From Streptomyces sp. 378 (GTDB lineage Bacteria; Actinomycetota; Actinomycetes; Streptomycetales; Streptomycetaceae), in NCBI RefSeq assembly GCF_030124145.1, contig NZ_JASKMS010000031.1:39867-103866 (forward strand): a stretch of DNA of 64,000 nt, written 5' to 3'. The notes under the pieces were generated by a model. That model made no database searches. It saw nothing but the letters and a program-made list of their open reading frames with translations, and had not been told where the DNA came from. Both the position numbers and the translations under genes were made by a program. This document shows positions 1 through 8,129 of this stretch, piece by piece. Each line of letters starts with the position of its first letter. Position 1 is the stretch's first letter.

Positions 1-11
1 AGCATGCGCAT

Positions 12-54
12 GCCCGAGCCCCCGTGTCCGGCTGCCGGACACGGGGGCTCGGGC
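12..54. terminator. Strong hairpin terminator downstream of citrate synthase
   Basis: Bases 12-30 are perfectly complementary to 36-54, giving a 19-bp stem with a 5-base loop, 32 bases past the citrate synthase stop codon. No T-tract follows, which is common for Streptomyces terminators. It is symmetrical and could also stop transcription from the left. Confidence 0.85.
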
Positions 55-86
55 GATTACGCGCCCAGGACTCCTGGGTGGTGGTC

Positions 87-1376
87 TCAGCGCTCCTCGA
101 CGGGCACGAAGTCGCGCTCGACCACGCCCGTGTAGATCTGGCGCGGGCGGCCGATGCGGGAGCCCGGCTCCTTGATCATCTCGTGCCACTGGGCGATCCA
201 GCCCGGCAGCCGGCCGAGGGCGAACAGGACCGTGAACATCTCGGTCGGGAAGCCCATGGCCCGGTAGATCAGGCCCGTGTAGAAGTCGACGTTCGGGTAG
301 AGGCTGCGCGAGACGAAGTAGTCGTCGGAGAGCGCGTGCTCCTCCAGCTTCAGTGCGATGTCCAGCAGCTCGTCGGACTTGCCGAGTGCGGACAGCACGT
401 CGTGCGCGGCGGCCTTGATGATTTTGGCGCGCGGGTCGAAGTTCTTGTAGACCCGGTGGCCGAAGCCCATCAGGCGGACGCCGTCCTCCTTGTTCTTCAC
501 CTTGCGGATGAAGGTGTCGACGTCGCCGCCGGAGTCGCGGATGCCCTCCAGCATCTCCAGCACCGACTGGTTGGCGCCGCCGTGCAGCGGGCCCCACAGG
601 GCGTTGATGCCGGCGGAGATCGAGGCGAACATGTTCGCCTGCGAGGAGCCGACCAGGCGGACCGTGGACGTCGAGCAGTTCTGCTCGTGGTCCGCGTGCA
701 GGATCAGCAGCTTGTCGAGCGCGGAGACCACGGTCGGGTCGAGCTCGTACTCCTGCGCCGGGACCGAGAAGGTCATGCGGAGGAAGTTCTCGACGTAGCC
801 GAGGTCGTTGCGCGGGTAGACGAACGGGTGACCGATCGACTTCTTGTACGCGTACGCGGCGATCGTCGGGAGCTTGGCGAGCAGGCGGATCGTGGAGAGG
901 TTCCGCTGGCGCTCGTCGAACGGGTTGTGGCTGTCCTGGTAGAACGTGGACAGCGCCGAGACGACCGAGGACAGCATGGCCATCGGGTGGGCGTCGCGCG
1001 GGAAGCCCTTGTAGAAGTTCTTGACATCCTCGTGCAGCAGGGTGTGCTGCGTGATGTCGTTCTGGAACGTCGAGAGCTCGTCGACCGTCGGCAGTTCGCC
1101 GTTGATCAGCAGGTAGGCGACCTCCAGGAAGGTGGAGCGCTCGGCCAGCTGCTCGATCGGGTAGCCGCGGTACCGCAGGATGCCCGCTTCGCCGTCCAGG
1201 TACGTGACGGCGGATTTATACGCGGCCGTGTTGCCGTAACCGCTGTCCAGCGTCACCAGACCGGTCTGGGCGCGGAGCTTTCCGATGTCGAAGCCCTTGT
1301 CACCGACGGTGCTGTCGATCACCGGGTAGGTGTACTCGCCGTCGCCGTACCGCAGTACTACAGAGTTGTCGCTCAC
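87..1376 (-). CDS. citA: Citrate synthase
   Basis: Condenses acetyl-CoA and oxaloacetate to citrate, the entry step of the TCA cycle (cytosolic). The product is 429 residues, the normal length of type II (hexameric-type) bacterial citrate synthases. Catalytic signatures are visible: GPLHGGANQ (His near residue 263), GFGHRVYKNFDPR (His near 305) and VDFYTG (Asp near 363). The GTG at 1376 is preferred over the GTG four codons upstream because GAGGGA lies 4 bases before it and the protein then begins with the usual SDNSVVLRY-type N-terminus. It stands alone, with its own terminator at 12-54 and the recD2 terminator upstream, so it is probably monocistronic. S. coelicolor SCO2736 (citA) is the remembered counterpart. 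Confidence 0.97.
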   Translation of the reverse strand: MSDNSVVLRYGDGEYTYPVIDSTVGDKGFDIGKLRAQTGLVTLDSGYGNTAAYKSAVTYLDGEAGILRYRGYPIEQLAERSTFLEVAYLLINGELPTVDELSTFQNDITQHTLLHEDVKNFYKGFPRDAHPMAMLSSVVSALSTFYQDSHNPFDERQRNLSTIRLLAKLPTIAAYAYKKSIGHPFVYPRNDLGYVENFLRMTFSVPAQEYELDPTVVSALDKLLILHADHEQNCSTSTVRLVGSSQANMFASISAGINALWGPLHGGANQSVLEMLEGIRDSGGDVDTFIRKVKNKEDGVRLMGFGHRVYKNFDPRAKIIKAAAHDVLSALGKSDELLDIALKLEEHALSDDYFVSRSLYPNVDFYTGLIYRAMGFPTEMFTVLFALGRLPGWIAQWHEMIKEPGSRIGRPRQIYTGVVERDFVPVEER

Positions 1377-1452
1377 GTCTTCCCTCACCGACGTTGTGCC
1401 TCATCTTCGAGGTTGCCCTGACTGTCTCTACCATCCCCCACTTGGCTCAGGA

Positions 1453-1462
1453 GAGTGCACTC
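1453..1462. promoter_or_regulatory. Short palindrome in the citA upstream region
   Basis: GAGTGCACTC is a perfect 10-bp palindrome about 77 bases upstream of the citA start, next to the hairpin at 1485-1503. It could be an operator for citA. Only the symmetry supports this. Confidence 0.25.
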
Positions 1463-1484
1463 GGGGTCGACCATCGGGCCTATC

Positions 1485-1503
1485 GACGGCACTGAGTGCC
1501 GTC
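1485..1503. terminator. Hairpin terminator after recD2
   Basis: GACGGCAC, loop TGA, GTGCCGTC form a perfect 8-bp stem 53 bases downstream of the recD2 stop (minus strand), separating recD2 from citA. Confidence 0.55.
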
Positions 1504-1555
1504 AACTTGCTCATCCTGCCCCCTGTGTTCCCCTTCCGGAAGTGCCTTGTGACCT

Positions 1556-3835
1556 TCACGACTCATTTGATCGATCATTCTTCGTTGAACCGAGCCGGAA
1601 GTCGAGTGCCGTGCACCGCCGACCCGCCGAAACCGTGCGCACCGCCTGGCCGATCGCCCTGCGCGAACCGACGAGGACGACCAGCTGCTTGGCCCGGGTG
1701 ACCGCCGTGTAGAGCAGGTTGCGCTGCAGCATCATCCAGGCGCCCGTGGTGACCGGGATGACGACCGCCGGGTACTCGCTGCCCTGGGAGCGGTGGATCG
1801 TCACGGCGTACGCGTGGGCCAGCTCGTCGAGCTCGTCGAACTCGTACGGCACCTCCTCGTCCTCGTCCGTGAGCACCGTCAGGCGCTGGTCGACCGGGTC
1901 GAGCGAGGTCACCACACCGACGGTGCCGTTGAAGACACCGTTCTCACCCTTCTCGTAATTGTTGCGAATCTGGGTGACCTTGTCTCCGACGCGGAAGACC
2001 CGTCCGCCGAATCTCTTCTCGGGCAGGTCGGGGCGGCCGGGTGTGACGGCCTGCTGGAGCAGGCCGTTGAGGGTGCCCGCGCCGGCCGGGCCCCGGTGCA
2101 TGGGCGCGAGGACCTGGACGTCCCGCCGGGGGTCCAGACCGAACTTGGCCGGAATGCGGCGCGCCGCCACGTCCACGGTGAGCCGGCCGGCGGCCTCCGT
2201 GTCGTCCTCGACGAAGAGGAAGAAGTCCTTCATTCCGTCGGTGAGCGGGTGGTGACCGGAGTTGATCCGGTGGGCGTTCGTCACCACGCCCGACTGCTGG
2301 GCCTGCCGGAAGACCCGGGTGAGGCGGACGGCGGGGATCGGGCCGCCGTCGGCCAGGAGATCCCGGAGGACCTCGCCCGCGCCGACGCTGGGCAACTGGT
2401 CCACGTCCCCCACGAAGAGCAGGTGGGCTCCCGGCGGGACCGCCTTGACCAGCTTGTTGGCGAGGAGCAGGTCCAGCATGGACGCCTCGTCGACCACTAC
2501 CAGGTCGGCGTCCAGCGGGCGCTCCCGGTCGTAGGCCGCGTCGCCGCCGGGCTTGAGCTCCAGCAGGCGGTGCACCGTGGAGGCCTCGGCGCCGGTGAGC
2601 TCGGACAGGCGTTTGGCGGCCCGGCCCGTGGGGGCGGCCAGCACGACCTTCGCCTTTCTGGCGCGGGCCAGCTCCACGATCGAGCGGACCGTGAAGGACT
2701 TGCCGCAGCCGGGCCCGCCGGTGAGGACGGCGACCTTCTCGGTCAGCGCCAGTTTGACGGCGGCCTCCTGCTCGGGCGCGAGATCGGTGCCCGTGCGCCC
2801 CTTGAGCCAGCTCAGGGCCTTCTCCCAGGCGACGGTGCGGAATCCCGGCATGCGGTCCTCGCCGGTGCGCAGGAGGCGCAGCAGCTGGGCGGAGAGGGAG
2901 AGTTCGGCGCGGTGGAAGGGGACGAGGTAGATCGCGGTGACGGGCTCCCCGCCGTCGGGGCCCGGCACCTTCTCCCGTACGACGCCGGGGTCCTCGCCGT
3001 CCTCCTGGGGTTCGGCCAGTTCCGCCAGGCATTCGATGACCAGGCCCGTGTCGACCTGGAGGAGTTTGACCGCGTCCTTGATCAGCTGCTCCTCCGGGAG
3101 GAAGCAGTGCCCCTGGTCGGTGGACTGGGACAGCGCGTACTGCAGGCCCGCCTTGACGCGCTCGGGGCTGTCGTGCGGGATGCCGACGGACTGGGCGATC
3201 TTGTCGGCGGTGAGGAAGCCGATGCCCCAGACGTCGGAGGCGAGCCGGTAGGGCTGGTTCTTCACGACCGAGATGGAGGCGTCGCCGTACTTCTTGTAGA
3301 TGCGCACGGCGATGGAGGTGGAGACCTCGACCGTCTGGAGGAAGAGCATGACCTCCTTGATGGCCTTCTGCTCCTCCCAGGCGTCGGCGATCTTCTTGGT
3401 GCGCTTGGGGCCGAGCCCGGGGACCTCGACGAGCCGCTTGGGCTCCTCCTCGATGATCCGGAGGGTGTCCATGCCGAAGTGCTGGGTGATCCGGTCGGCG
3501 AAGACCGGGCCGATGCCCTTGACCAGGCCGGAGCCGAGATAGCGGCGCATGCCCTGGACGGTGGCCGGGAGGACGGTCGTGTAGTTCTCGACGTGGAACT
3601 GCTTGCCGTACTGCGGGTGCGAGCCCCAGCGTCCCTCCATGCGCAGGGACTCGCCGACCTGCGCGCCGAGCAGCGCACCGACGACAGTGAGCAGGTCACC
3701 GGCGCCCCTGCCGGTGTCGACCCGGGCGACCGTGTAGCCGTTCTCCTCGTTGGCGTACGTGATGCGTTCGAGTACGCCGTCCAACGTGGCCAGTCGCCGC
3801 TCGCCCGCCTGGGCGGCCCCCGCCTGATCGGTCAT
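1556..3835 (-). CDS. recD2: RecD2-type ATP-dependent DNA helicase
   Basis: Superfamily 1B 5'-3' helicase of the stand-alone RecD2 kind; no recB or recC gene is nearby. The 759-residue protein has the RecD2 architecture: an N-terminal domain of about 350 residues with helix-hairpin-helix elements (VPGLGPKRTKKI near 140), Walker A GGPGCGKS near 370, Walker B VVVDEAS near 445, and a C-terminal motif VI region (TIHRSQGSEYPAV near 680, then YTAVTRAKQ). It is likely to act in DNA repair or recombination on ends and branched DNA. The last 35 or so residues are poorly conserved in appearance. The start MTDQAGAAQ gives standard length. Nothing upstream suggests an operon. Confidence 0.93.
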   Translation of the reverse strand: MTDQAGAAQAGERRLATLDGVLERITYANEENGYTVARVDTGRGAGDLLTVVGALLGAQVGESLRMEGRWGSHPQYGKQFHVENYTTVLPATVQGMRRYLGSGLVKGIGPVFADRITQHFGMDTLRIIEEEPKRLVEVPGLGPKRTKKIADAWEEQKAIKEVMLFLQTVEVSTSIAVRIYKKYGDASISVVKNQPYRLASDVWGIGFLTADKIAQSVGIPHDSPERVKAGLQYALSQSTDQGHCFLPEEQLIKDAVKLLQVDTGLVIECLAELAEPQEDGEDPGVVREKVPGPDGGEPVTAIYLVPFHRAELSLSAQLLRLLRTGEDRMPGFRTVAWEKALSWLKGRTGTDLAPEQEAAVKLALTEKVAVLTGGPGCGKSFTVRSIVELARARKAKVVLAAPTGRAAKRLSELTGAEASTVHRLLELKPGGDAAYDRERPLDADLVVVDEASMLDLLLANKLVKAVPPGAHLLFVGDVDQLPSVGAGEVLRDLLADGGPIPAVRLTRVFRQAQQSGVVTNAHRINSGHHPLTDGMKDFFLFVEDDTEAAGRLTVDVAARRIPAKFGLDPRRDVQVLAPMHRGPAGAGTLNGLLQQAVTPGRPDLPEKRFGGRVFRVGDKVTQIRNNYEKGENGVFNGTVGVVTSLDPVDQRLTVLTDEDEEVPYEFDELDELAHAYAVTIHRSQGSEYPAVVIPVTTGAWMMLQRNLLYTAVTRAKQLVVLVGSRRAIGQAVRTVSAGRRCTALDFRLGSTKNDRSNES

Positions 3836-4030
3836 GGCCCGACGGTACCGCCCGGGTACGACAGTGCGGCGGGGTGATCCGCCCGGCCGCCCTCGCGCAA
3901 AGCGACCGATCAGTATGGGGGCCGGGGCTCACTTTTCACCGTGGATTCACAGGAGAGCGAGAAGCTTTACAGTTCAAGCATCCGTCTTGGCCCCTTTTCG
4001 ATTCTTTGCCGTGGAAGAATTCAGGAGTTC

Positions 4031-4072
4031 ATGAAAAAAAGGGGGGCGGACTCGATTTCGGAGCGACCGTGA
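4031..4072 (+). CDS. Possible 13-residue leader peptide
   Basis: An ATG preceded by CAGGAG at a 3-base gap opens a 13-codon frame (MKKRGADSISERP) containing A7 and G6 runs, which are rare in this GC-rich DNA. Its TGA shares one base with the ATG of the next small gene (4072), so the two would be translationally coupled. It may be a true leader peptide, a chance frame, or the 5' end of the next gene read with a -1 shift in the A7 run, which would yield one continuous protein. No homologue is recognised. Confidence 0.3.
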   Translation: MKKRGADSISERP

Positions 4073-4314
4073 TGCCGATGCGTCCCCATGGCGAGAGCGC
4101 CCCCAGGCGCGCGCACACGACGGGCACACTCCTCGTGTGGCTGTGCGCCGTCGGTACGTTGACGCTGCTCGCGGTGGCTCCGGTGCTGTCCGGGGAGCAC
4201 GCGATCGTGGCTCCGGACTCCCCCGGGCCGAACCGGAACACCCCTGGCCCTCCCCTGCCGCACCCGGCACCCGTGCCGCAATTCCGCCCTTCCCCCAGCC
4301 CGGGCTCTGGTTGA
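4072..4314 (+). CDS. Small hypothetical membrane-anchored or secreted protein
   Basis: Function not recognised. The 80-residue product has a basic start, one hydrophobic helix (LLVWLCAVGTLTLLAVAPVL, about residues 20-39), then a Pro-rich tail of about 40 residues (PGPPLPHPAPVPQF), the look of a single-pass anchored or exported peptide. ATG at 4072 is chosen because GGAG lies 7 bases upstream; the open frame itself runs back to about 3874 without a good start. It lies 48 bases before another small membrane-protein gene in the same direction, so the two may be co-transcribed. Confidence 0.5.
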   Translation: MPMRPHGESAPRRAHTTGTLLVWLCAVGTLTLLAVAPVLSGEHAIVAPDSPGPNRNTPGPPLPHPAPVPQFRPSPSPGSG

Positions 4315-4362
4315 TTCCCCCCGCCCATTCATCACCACCGCCCCGAATGACGACGAGGAACG

Positions 4363-4533
4363 ATGTCGCCCCAGGTTCAGAGTGTCGCCCTGTGGATCAT
4401 GTCCCTGGCCATCAACATCACGGCGGTGTGCGCGGGGATCGTGTGGGGCTGGGAGGTCTTCACGCAGTTCCTGCTCCCGGCGTTCGGGGCGGTGGTGGGA
4501 GCGTCGATGGTGAGCTACAGCCTGCGGCGCTGA
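4363..4533 (+). CDS. Small two-helix membrane protein (56 residues)
   Basis: Function unknown. The frame starts MSPQVQSVALW and ends YSLRR. It contains two hydrophobic helices (about residues 8-30 and 34-50), so it is a tiny inner-membrane protein. A ribosome-binding site (GAGGAA) lies 5 bases upstream of the ATG. Codon use shows the usual G/C third-position bias (for example ATC, GTG, CTG, GCG throughout), which supports real coding. It follows the 80-residue protein gene and is closed off by a strong hairpin at 4729-4760. Confidence 0.65.
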   Translation: MSPQVQSVALWIMSLAINITAVCAGIVWGWEVFTQFLLPAFGAVVGASMVSYSLRR

Positions 4534-4631
4534 GGGCGCCACCGACCGGGGCGTGCGCCCTGCGCGGCCCCGTCTGGACCGCCCCGGCCCGGGGCCCTCA
4601 AGAAACCGGTGAGAAATTCTTACTCCGCCGT

Positions 4632-4660
4632 GCAACCCTTTCTGCCCTCAAGGTGTCGTA
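4632..4660 (+). promoter_or_regulatory. Candidate ECF-sigma-type promoter with no gene behind it
   Basis: GCAACC (4632-4637), a 17-base spacer and GTCGTA (4655-4660) resemble the AAC / CGTC-type promoters used by Streptomyces ECF sigma factors. Reading right, it meets only about 70 bases before a large hairpin, and the next gene (rbsD) lies on the other strand. The assignment rests on motif likeness only. Confidence 0.35.
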
Positions 4661-4728
4661 CTGGGCGTCAGGGCTTCTGGAGGGGGATCCGGGGGGATCG
4701 CGGAGTTCTGGCGGGGAGGGGAAAACCC

Positions 4729-4760
4729 GAGGGGGCCCGGTCGACGGACCGGGTCCCCTC
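4729..4760. terminator. Hairpin terminator between small genes and rbsD
   Basis: A 14-bp stem (4729-4742 with 4747-4760, one G-T wobble) with a 4-base loop, between the plus-strand small genes and the 3' end of the rbs operon. It probably works in both directions. Confidence 0.75.
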
Positions 4761-4814
4761 GAAACCCTTCGGGCCTGGGGGAAGCCGTTCAGGGGTGTCG
4801 GCCGTTCAGGGCTG

Positions 4815-5204
4815 TCAGAAGAAGACGCCGCACCTCAGCAGGACGTTCGCGTACGGCCGCGCCTCGCCCGTGCGGACGATCAGCCGGGCCCCCGCCGACA
4901 GCTCCTTGAGCCGCTCGTGCGGGACGAGGTCCAGCCCGGGGAAGTGTCTCTCCAGCAGCGCCGACGCCTCCGGGTTGGCCTGCCGCAGCTCCCGCGCCGC
5001 CGTCGCCCCCTCGACCACCAGCTCGGCCAGCAGCCCGTCCAGCACCTCGGCGAACGCCGGCACACCGGCCCGGAAGGCCAGGTCCACCACCCGGGGCCCC
5101 TCGGGGATGGGCATGCCCGCGTCGCACACCAGCACCCCGTCGCCGTGGCCGAGTTCGGCCAGCGCGCCGGCGAGGTGACGGTTCAGTATTCCGGCCCTCT
5201 TCAT
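4815..5204 (-). CDS. rbsD: D-ribose pyranase
   Basis: Interconverts beta-pyranose and beta-furanose ribose so that ribokinase can use imported sugar. The 129 residues are close to the usual length for RbsD/FucU-fold proteins. The N-terminal NRHLAGALAELGHGD (catalytic His region) and VCDAGMPIP motifs and the C-terminal TGEARPYANVLLRCG are characteristic. It is the last gene of the rbs operon; its ATG overlaps the rbsK stop as ATGA (5201-5204), indicating translational coupling. Confidence 0.93.
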   Translation of the reverse strand: MKRAGILNRHLAGALAELGHGDGVLVCDAGMPIPEGPRVVDLAFRAGVPAFAEVLDGLLAELVVEGATAARELRQANPEASALLERHFPGLDLVPHERLKELSAGARLIVRTGEARPYANVLLRCGVFF

Positions 5205-6103
5205 GAGCCGGCGACCTCTGCCGCCGTCGGGAAGGACGCCTGCGCGCCCTCCTTCGTCACGGTCACGGCACCTACCCGCGCCGCGTACGACGCCGCCCGG
5301 GCCGGCGACTCGCCCGCCCCCAGCCGGTAGGCCAGCGCCGCGGTGAAGGAGTCGCCGGCACCCGTCGTGTCCACCGCGTCCACCGTCACGGCCGGCACCC
5401 GCGAGACGCCCTGGGCCGACGCCACCAGCGCGCCCTCCGCGCCCAGCGTCACCACCACCGACTTCGGGCCCTTGGCGAGGAGGATCCGCGCCCAGTCCTC
5501 GGGGGTGTCCCCGACGGCCGAGTCGCCCAGGATCACCTTCGCCTCGTGCTCGTTCACGATCAGCGGGTCGCAGGCCGCCAGCACCTCCGACGGGAGAGGG
5601 CGCGGCGGCGAGGGGTTGAGGACGAAACGGCTCTCCGGCGCCAGGTTCCGCACGACCTCCACCACCGTCTCCAGCGGGATCTCCAACTGCGCCGACACCA
5701 CCCGGGAGCTGTGGAAGAGGCACCCGGCGGCGGCCACGTCCTGCGGGGTGAGGCGGCCGTTGGCGCCGGGCGAGACGACGATGCTGTTGTCGCCGGACGG
5801 GTCGACCGTGATCAGAGCGACCCCGGTCGGCGCGCCGCCCACCAGGACACCCACCGTGTCGACGCCCGCCTCGCGCAGCGAGTCCAGCAGCAGCCGGCCG
5901 TGCGCGTCGTCGCCGACCCGGGCCAGCAGCGCCGTACGGGCGCCGAGTCTGGCGGCCGCGACCGCCTGGTTCGCGCCCTTGCCGCCCGGGTGGACGGCCA
6001 GGTCGGAGCCGAGCACGGTCTCGCCGGCCGCGGGCCGGCGCTCCACTCCGATCACCAGGTCGGCGTTGGCCGACCCCACGACCAGGAGGTCGTAGTCGTA
6101 CAT
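5201..6103 (-). CDS. rbsK: Ribokinase (PfkB family)
   Basis: Phosphorylates ribose to ribose 5-phosphate with ATP. The 300-residue protein has both PfkB signatures: GGKGANQAVAAARLG near residue 40 and the C-terminal DTTGAGDSFTAALAYRLG with the catalytic Asp. The ATG at 6103 is chosen because GGGGAGA lies 7 bases upstream, and it trims 15 unlikely residues from the longest frame. It lies 76 bases after the transporter fusion gene and overlaps rbsD by 4 bases. Confidence 0.95.
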   Translation of the reverse strand: MYDYDLLVVGSANADLVIGVERRPAAGETVLGSDLAVHPGGKGANQAVAAARLGARTALLARVGDDAHGRLLLDSLREAGVDTVGVLVGGAPTGVALITVDPSGDNSIVVSPGANGRLTPQDVAAAGCLFHSSRVVSAQLEIPLETVVEVVRNLAPESRFVLNPSPPRPLPSEVLAACDPLIVNEHEAKVILGDSAVGDTPEDWARILLAKGPKSVVVTLGAEGALVASAQGVSRVPAVTVDAVDTTGAGDSFTAALAYRLGAGESPARAASYAARVGAVTVTKEGAQASFPTAAEVAGS

Positions 6104-6179
6104 GCGTTGTCTCCCCATGTGAGTGACATGGGCGGGCGGCCATCGCACGCCGTGCGCGACCGCCCGCCGTTCCCCGAGG

Positions 6180-8129
6180 TCAGCCGCTGAAGCCGGCCAC
6201 GTTCTCCTTGGTGACCACCTTCACCGGCACCTTCACCGTCTCCTCGACCTTCTCGCCCTTCAGGGCCCGCAGGGCGTTGTCCACAGCGATCTTCCCGAGC
6301 TGGGACGGCTGCTGCGCCACGGACGCGTACAGCGTGCCTCCCTCGACGGCCTTCAGTCCGTCAGGCGTGCCGTCGAAGCCCACGACCGAGACCGACGTGC
6401 CGGCCTTGGAACCCAGCGCCTTGATCGCGCCGAGGGCCATCTCGTCGTTGGCGGCGATGACACCCTGGACGTCCGGGTGGGCCTGGAGCAGGTTCGACAT
6501 CACGTCGAGGCCCTTGGTGCGGTCGAAGTCGGCGGGCTGCTGGGCGACGACCCGGATGCCCGGGAAGGCCTTGAGGCCGTTCGCGAAGCCCTGCGCGCGC
6601 TCCCGGGCCGCGGACGTGCCGGCCTGGCCCTGGAGGATCACGATCTTCCCCTTGCCGCCCAGCTTGTCGGCGATGGTCTTGGCGGCGAGTTCACCGCCGG
6701 CGACGTTGTCGGAGGCGACCAGAGCGTCCACCGGTGCCTTGTTGACGCCCCGGTCGACCGCGATGACCGGGATCTTCGCCTGGTCGGCGGCCTTGACGGA
6801 GTTGCTCGCGGCGTCCGAGTCCACCGGGTTGACGATGATCGCGCCCAGGCCGGAACTGGTGAAGTTCTGCAGCTGGTTGGCCTGCTGGGAGGCGTCGTTC
6901 TGGGCATCGGTGACGGTCAGGTCCACGCCCCGCTTCTCGGCCTCGGCCTGGGCGCCGGCCCGGATCTGCACGAAGAAGGGGTTGTTGAGGGTCGACAGCG
7001 ACAGGCCCACCTTCGGGCTGCTCGTGGCGGAGGAGCCGTTGTGCAGGAAGGACGTGGCACCGACGATCGCGACGGTGACCACGGCCGCGAGCCCGTACGT
7101 CGCCGCCTGCCTGCCCTTGCCTCCTGAAGAGGCACCGGCCACCGGGGTCGCGCCCGCCTTGCGCCGCAGCGTGTCGAACAGCACCGCGAGCGCGATGACG
7201 ACACCGATGACGACCTGCTGCCAGAACGCCGAGACGTTCATCAGGTTCAGCCCGTTGCGCAGCACGGCCAGGATCAGGGCGCCGATGAGCGTGCCGGACG
7301 CCTTGCCGGTGCCGCCCGCGAGGGAGGCGCCGCCGATGACGACGGCGGCGATCGCGTCCAGCTCGTAGCCGTCGGCGGCCTGGGGCTGCGCGGAGGAGAG
7401 CCGGGCGGCGAGCACGACACCGGCGACGGCGGCGAACACGCCGGAGAAGGCGTAGATGGCGAGCTTCTGCCGCTTCACGCGCAGGCCGGACAGCCGCGCG
7501 GCCTCCTCGTTGCCGCCGATCGCGTACATGGAGCGGCCGATGTAGGTCCGGCCGAGCACGAGGGCGGCGATCAGGCCCATCACGACCATCACCAGGACCG
7601 GCACCGGCAGCCAGCCGCCGAGCGTGTCGCCGAGGTGGGAGACGGAGTCGGGGAAGGCGATCGGGGAGCCTTCGGAGATCACCAGGGACAGGCCGCGGGC
7701 CACGGACAGCATGGCCAGCGTGGCGATGAACGGCGGCAGCTTGCCGTAGGAGATCAGGATGCCGTTGACCAGGCCGCAGACGATGCCCGTCGCTATGGCC
7801 AGGAGGACGGCGAGGAAGACCGGGACGCCCGCCGAGGTGGCGCTCCAGGCGAGGACCGTGGCGGACAGGGCGGCGACCGAGCCGACCGACAGGTCGATGC
7901 CCGCCGAGACGATCACGAAGGTGACGCCGAAGGCGAGGATGGCGGTCACGGCCGCCTGTACGCCGACGTTGAGGAGGTTGTCCGTCGTCAGGAAGTCGCC
8001 GGACAGCGCCGACATCGCGATGACGAGGACGATGAGCGCGGTGAGCGCGCCGTTGTCGAGCAGGAGGCGGCGCAGGCCTCCCGAGGCGCCACCCGCGCCC
8101 GTCGTGCTCTTGAGCGTGTCAGTGGCCAC
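6180..8129 (-). CDS. Ribose ABC transporter: fused permease and substrate-binding protein (RbsC-RbsB)
   Basis: One 649-residue polypeptide joins two proteins that are normally separate. Residues about 1-330 are a complete RbsC-type permease with many hydrophobic helices and GIDLSVGSV and GGASLAGGTGKASGTLIGA motifs. A short linker (GASSGGKGRQ) leads to another hydrophobic segment (AATYGLAAVVTVAIVGATSF, about 342-361). Residues about 375-649 are a periplasmic-binding-protein-like domain (KVGLSLSTLNNPFFVQI, IIVNPVDSDA, GVIAANDEMALGAIKALG, VGFDGTPDG). The extra helix would place the binding domain outside the membrane, tethered to its permease. The gene overlaps rbsA by 11 bases. The frame is continuous with no sign of damage. 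Confidence 0.94.
   Translation of the reverse strand: MATDTLKSTTGAGGASGGLRRLLLDNGALTALIVLVIAMSALSGDFLTTDNLLNVGVQAAVTAILAFGVTFVIVSAGIDLSVGSVAALSATVLAWSATSAGVPVFLAVLLAIATGIVCGLVNGILISYGKLPPFIATLAMLSVARGLSLVISEGSPIAFPDSVSHLGDTLGGWLPVPVLVMVVMGLIAALVLGRTYIGRSMYAIGGNEEAARLSGLRVKRQKLAIYAFSGVFAAVAGVVLAARLSSAQPQAADGYELDAIAAVVIGGASLAGGTGKASGTLIGALILAVLRNGLNLMNVSAFWQQVVIGVVIALAVLFDTLRRKAGATPVAGASSGGKGRQAATYGLAAVVTVAIVGATSFLHNGSSATSSPKVGLSLSTLNNPFFVQIRAGAQAEAEKRGVDLTVTDAQNDASQQANQLQNFTSSGLGAIIVNPVDSDAASNSVKAADQAKIPVIAVDRGVNKAPVDALVASDNVAGGELAAKTIADKLGGKGKIVILQGQAGTSAARERAQGFANGLKAFPGIRVVAQQPADFDRTKGLDVMSNLLQAHPDVQGVIAANDEMALGAIKALGSKAGTSVSVVGFDGTPDGLKAVEGGTLYASVAQQPSQLGKIAVDNALRALKGEKVEETVKVPVKVVTKENVAGFSG

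Noticed and set aside
24..1421. Long plus-strand frame of 465 codons opposite citrate synthase
   Set aside because: It is the antisense shadow of citA. The protein is a low-complexity mix of Arg, Val, Asp and Gly with no motif, while citA has every catalytic signature.
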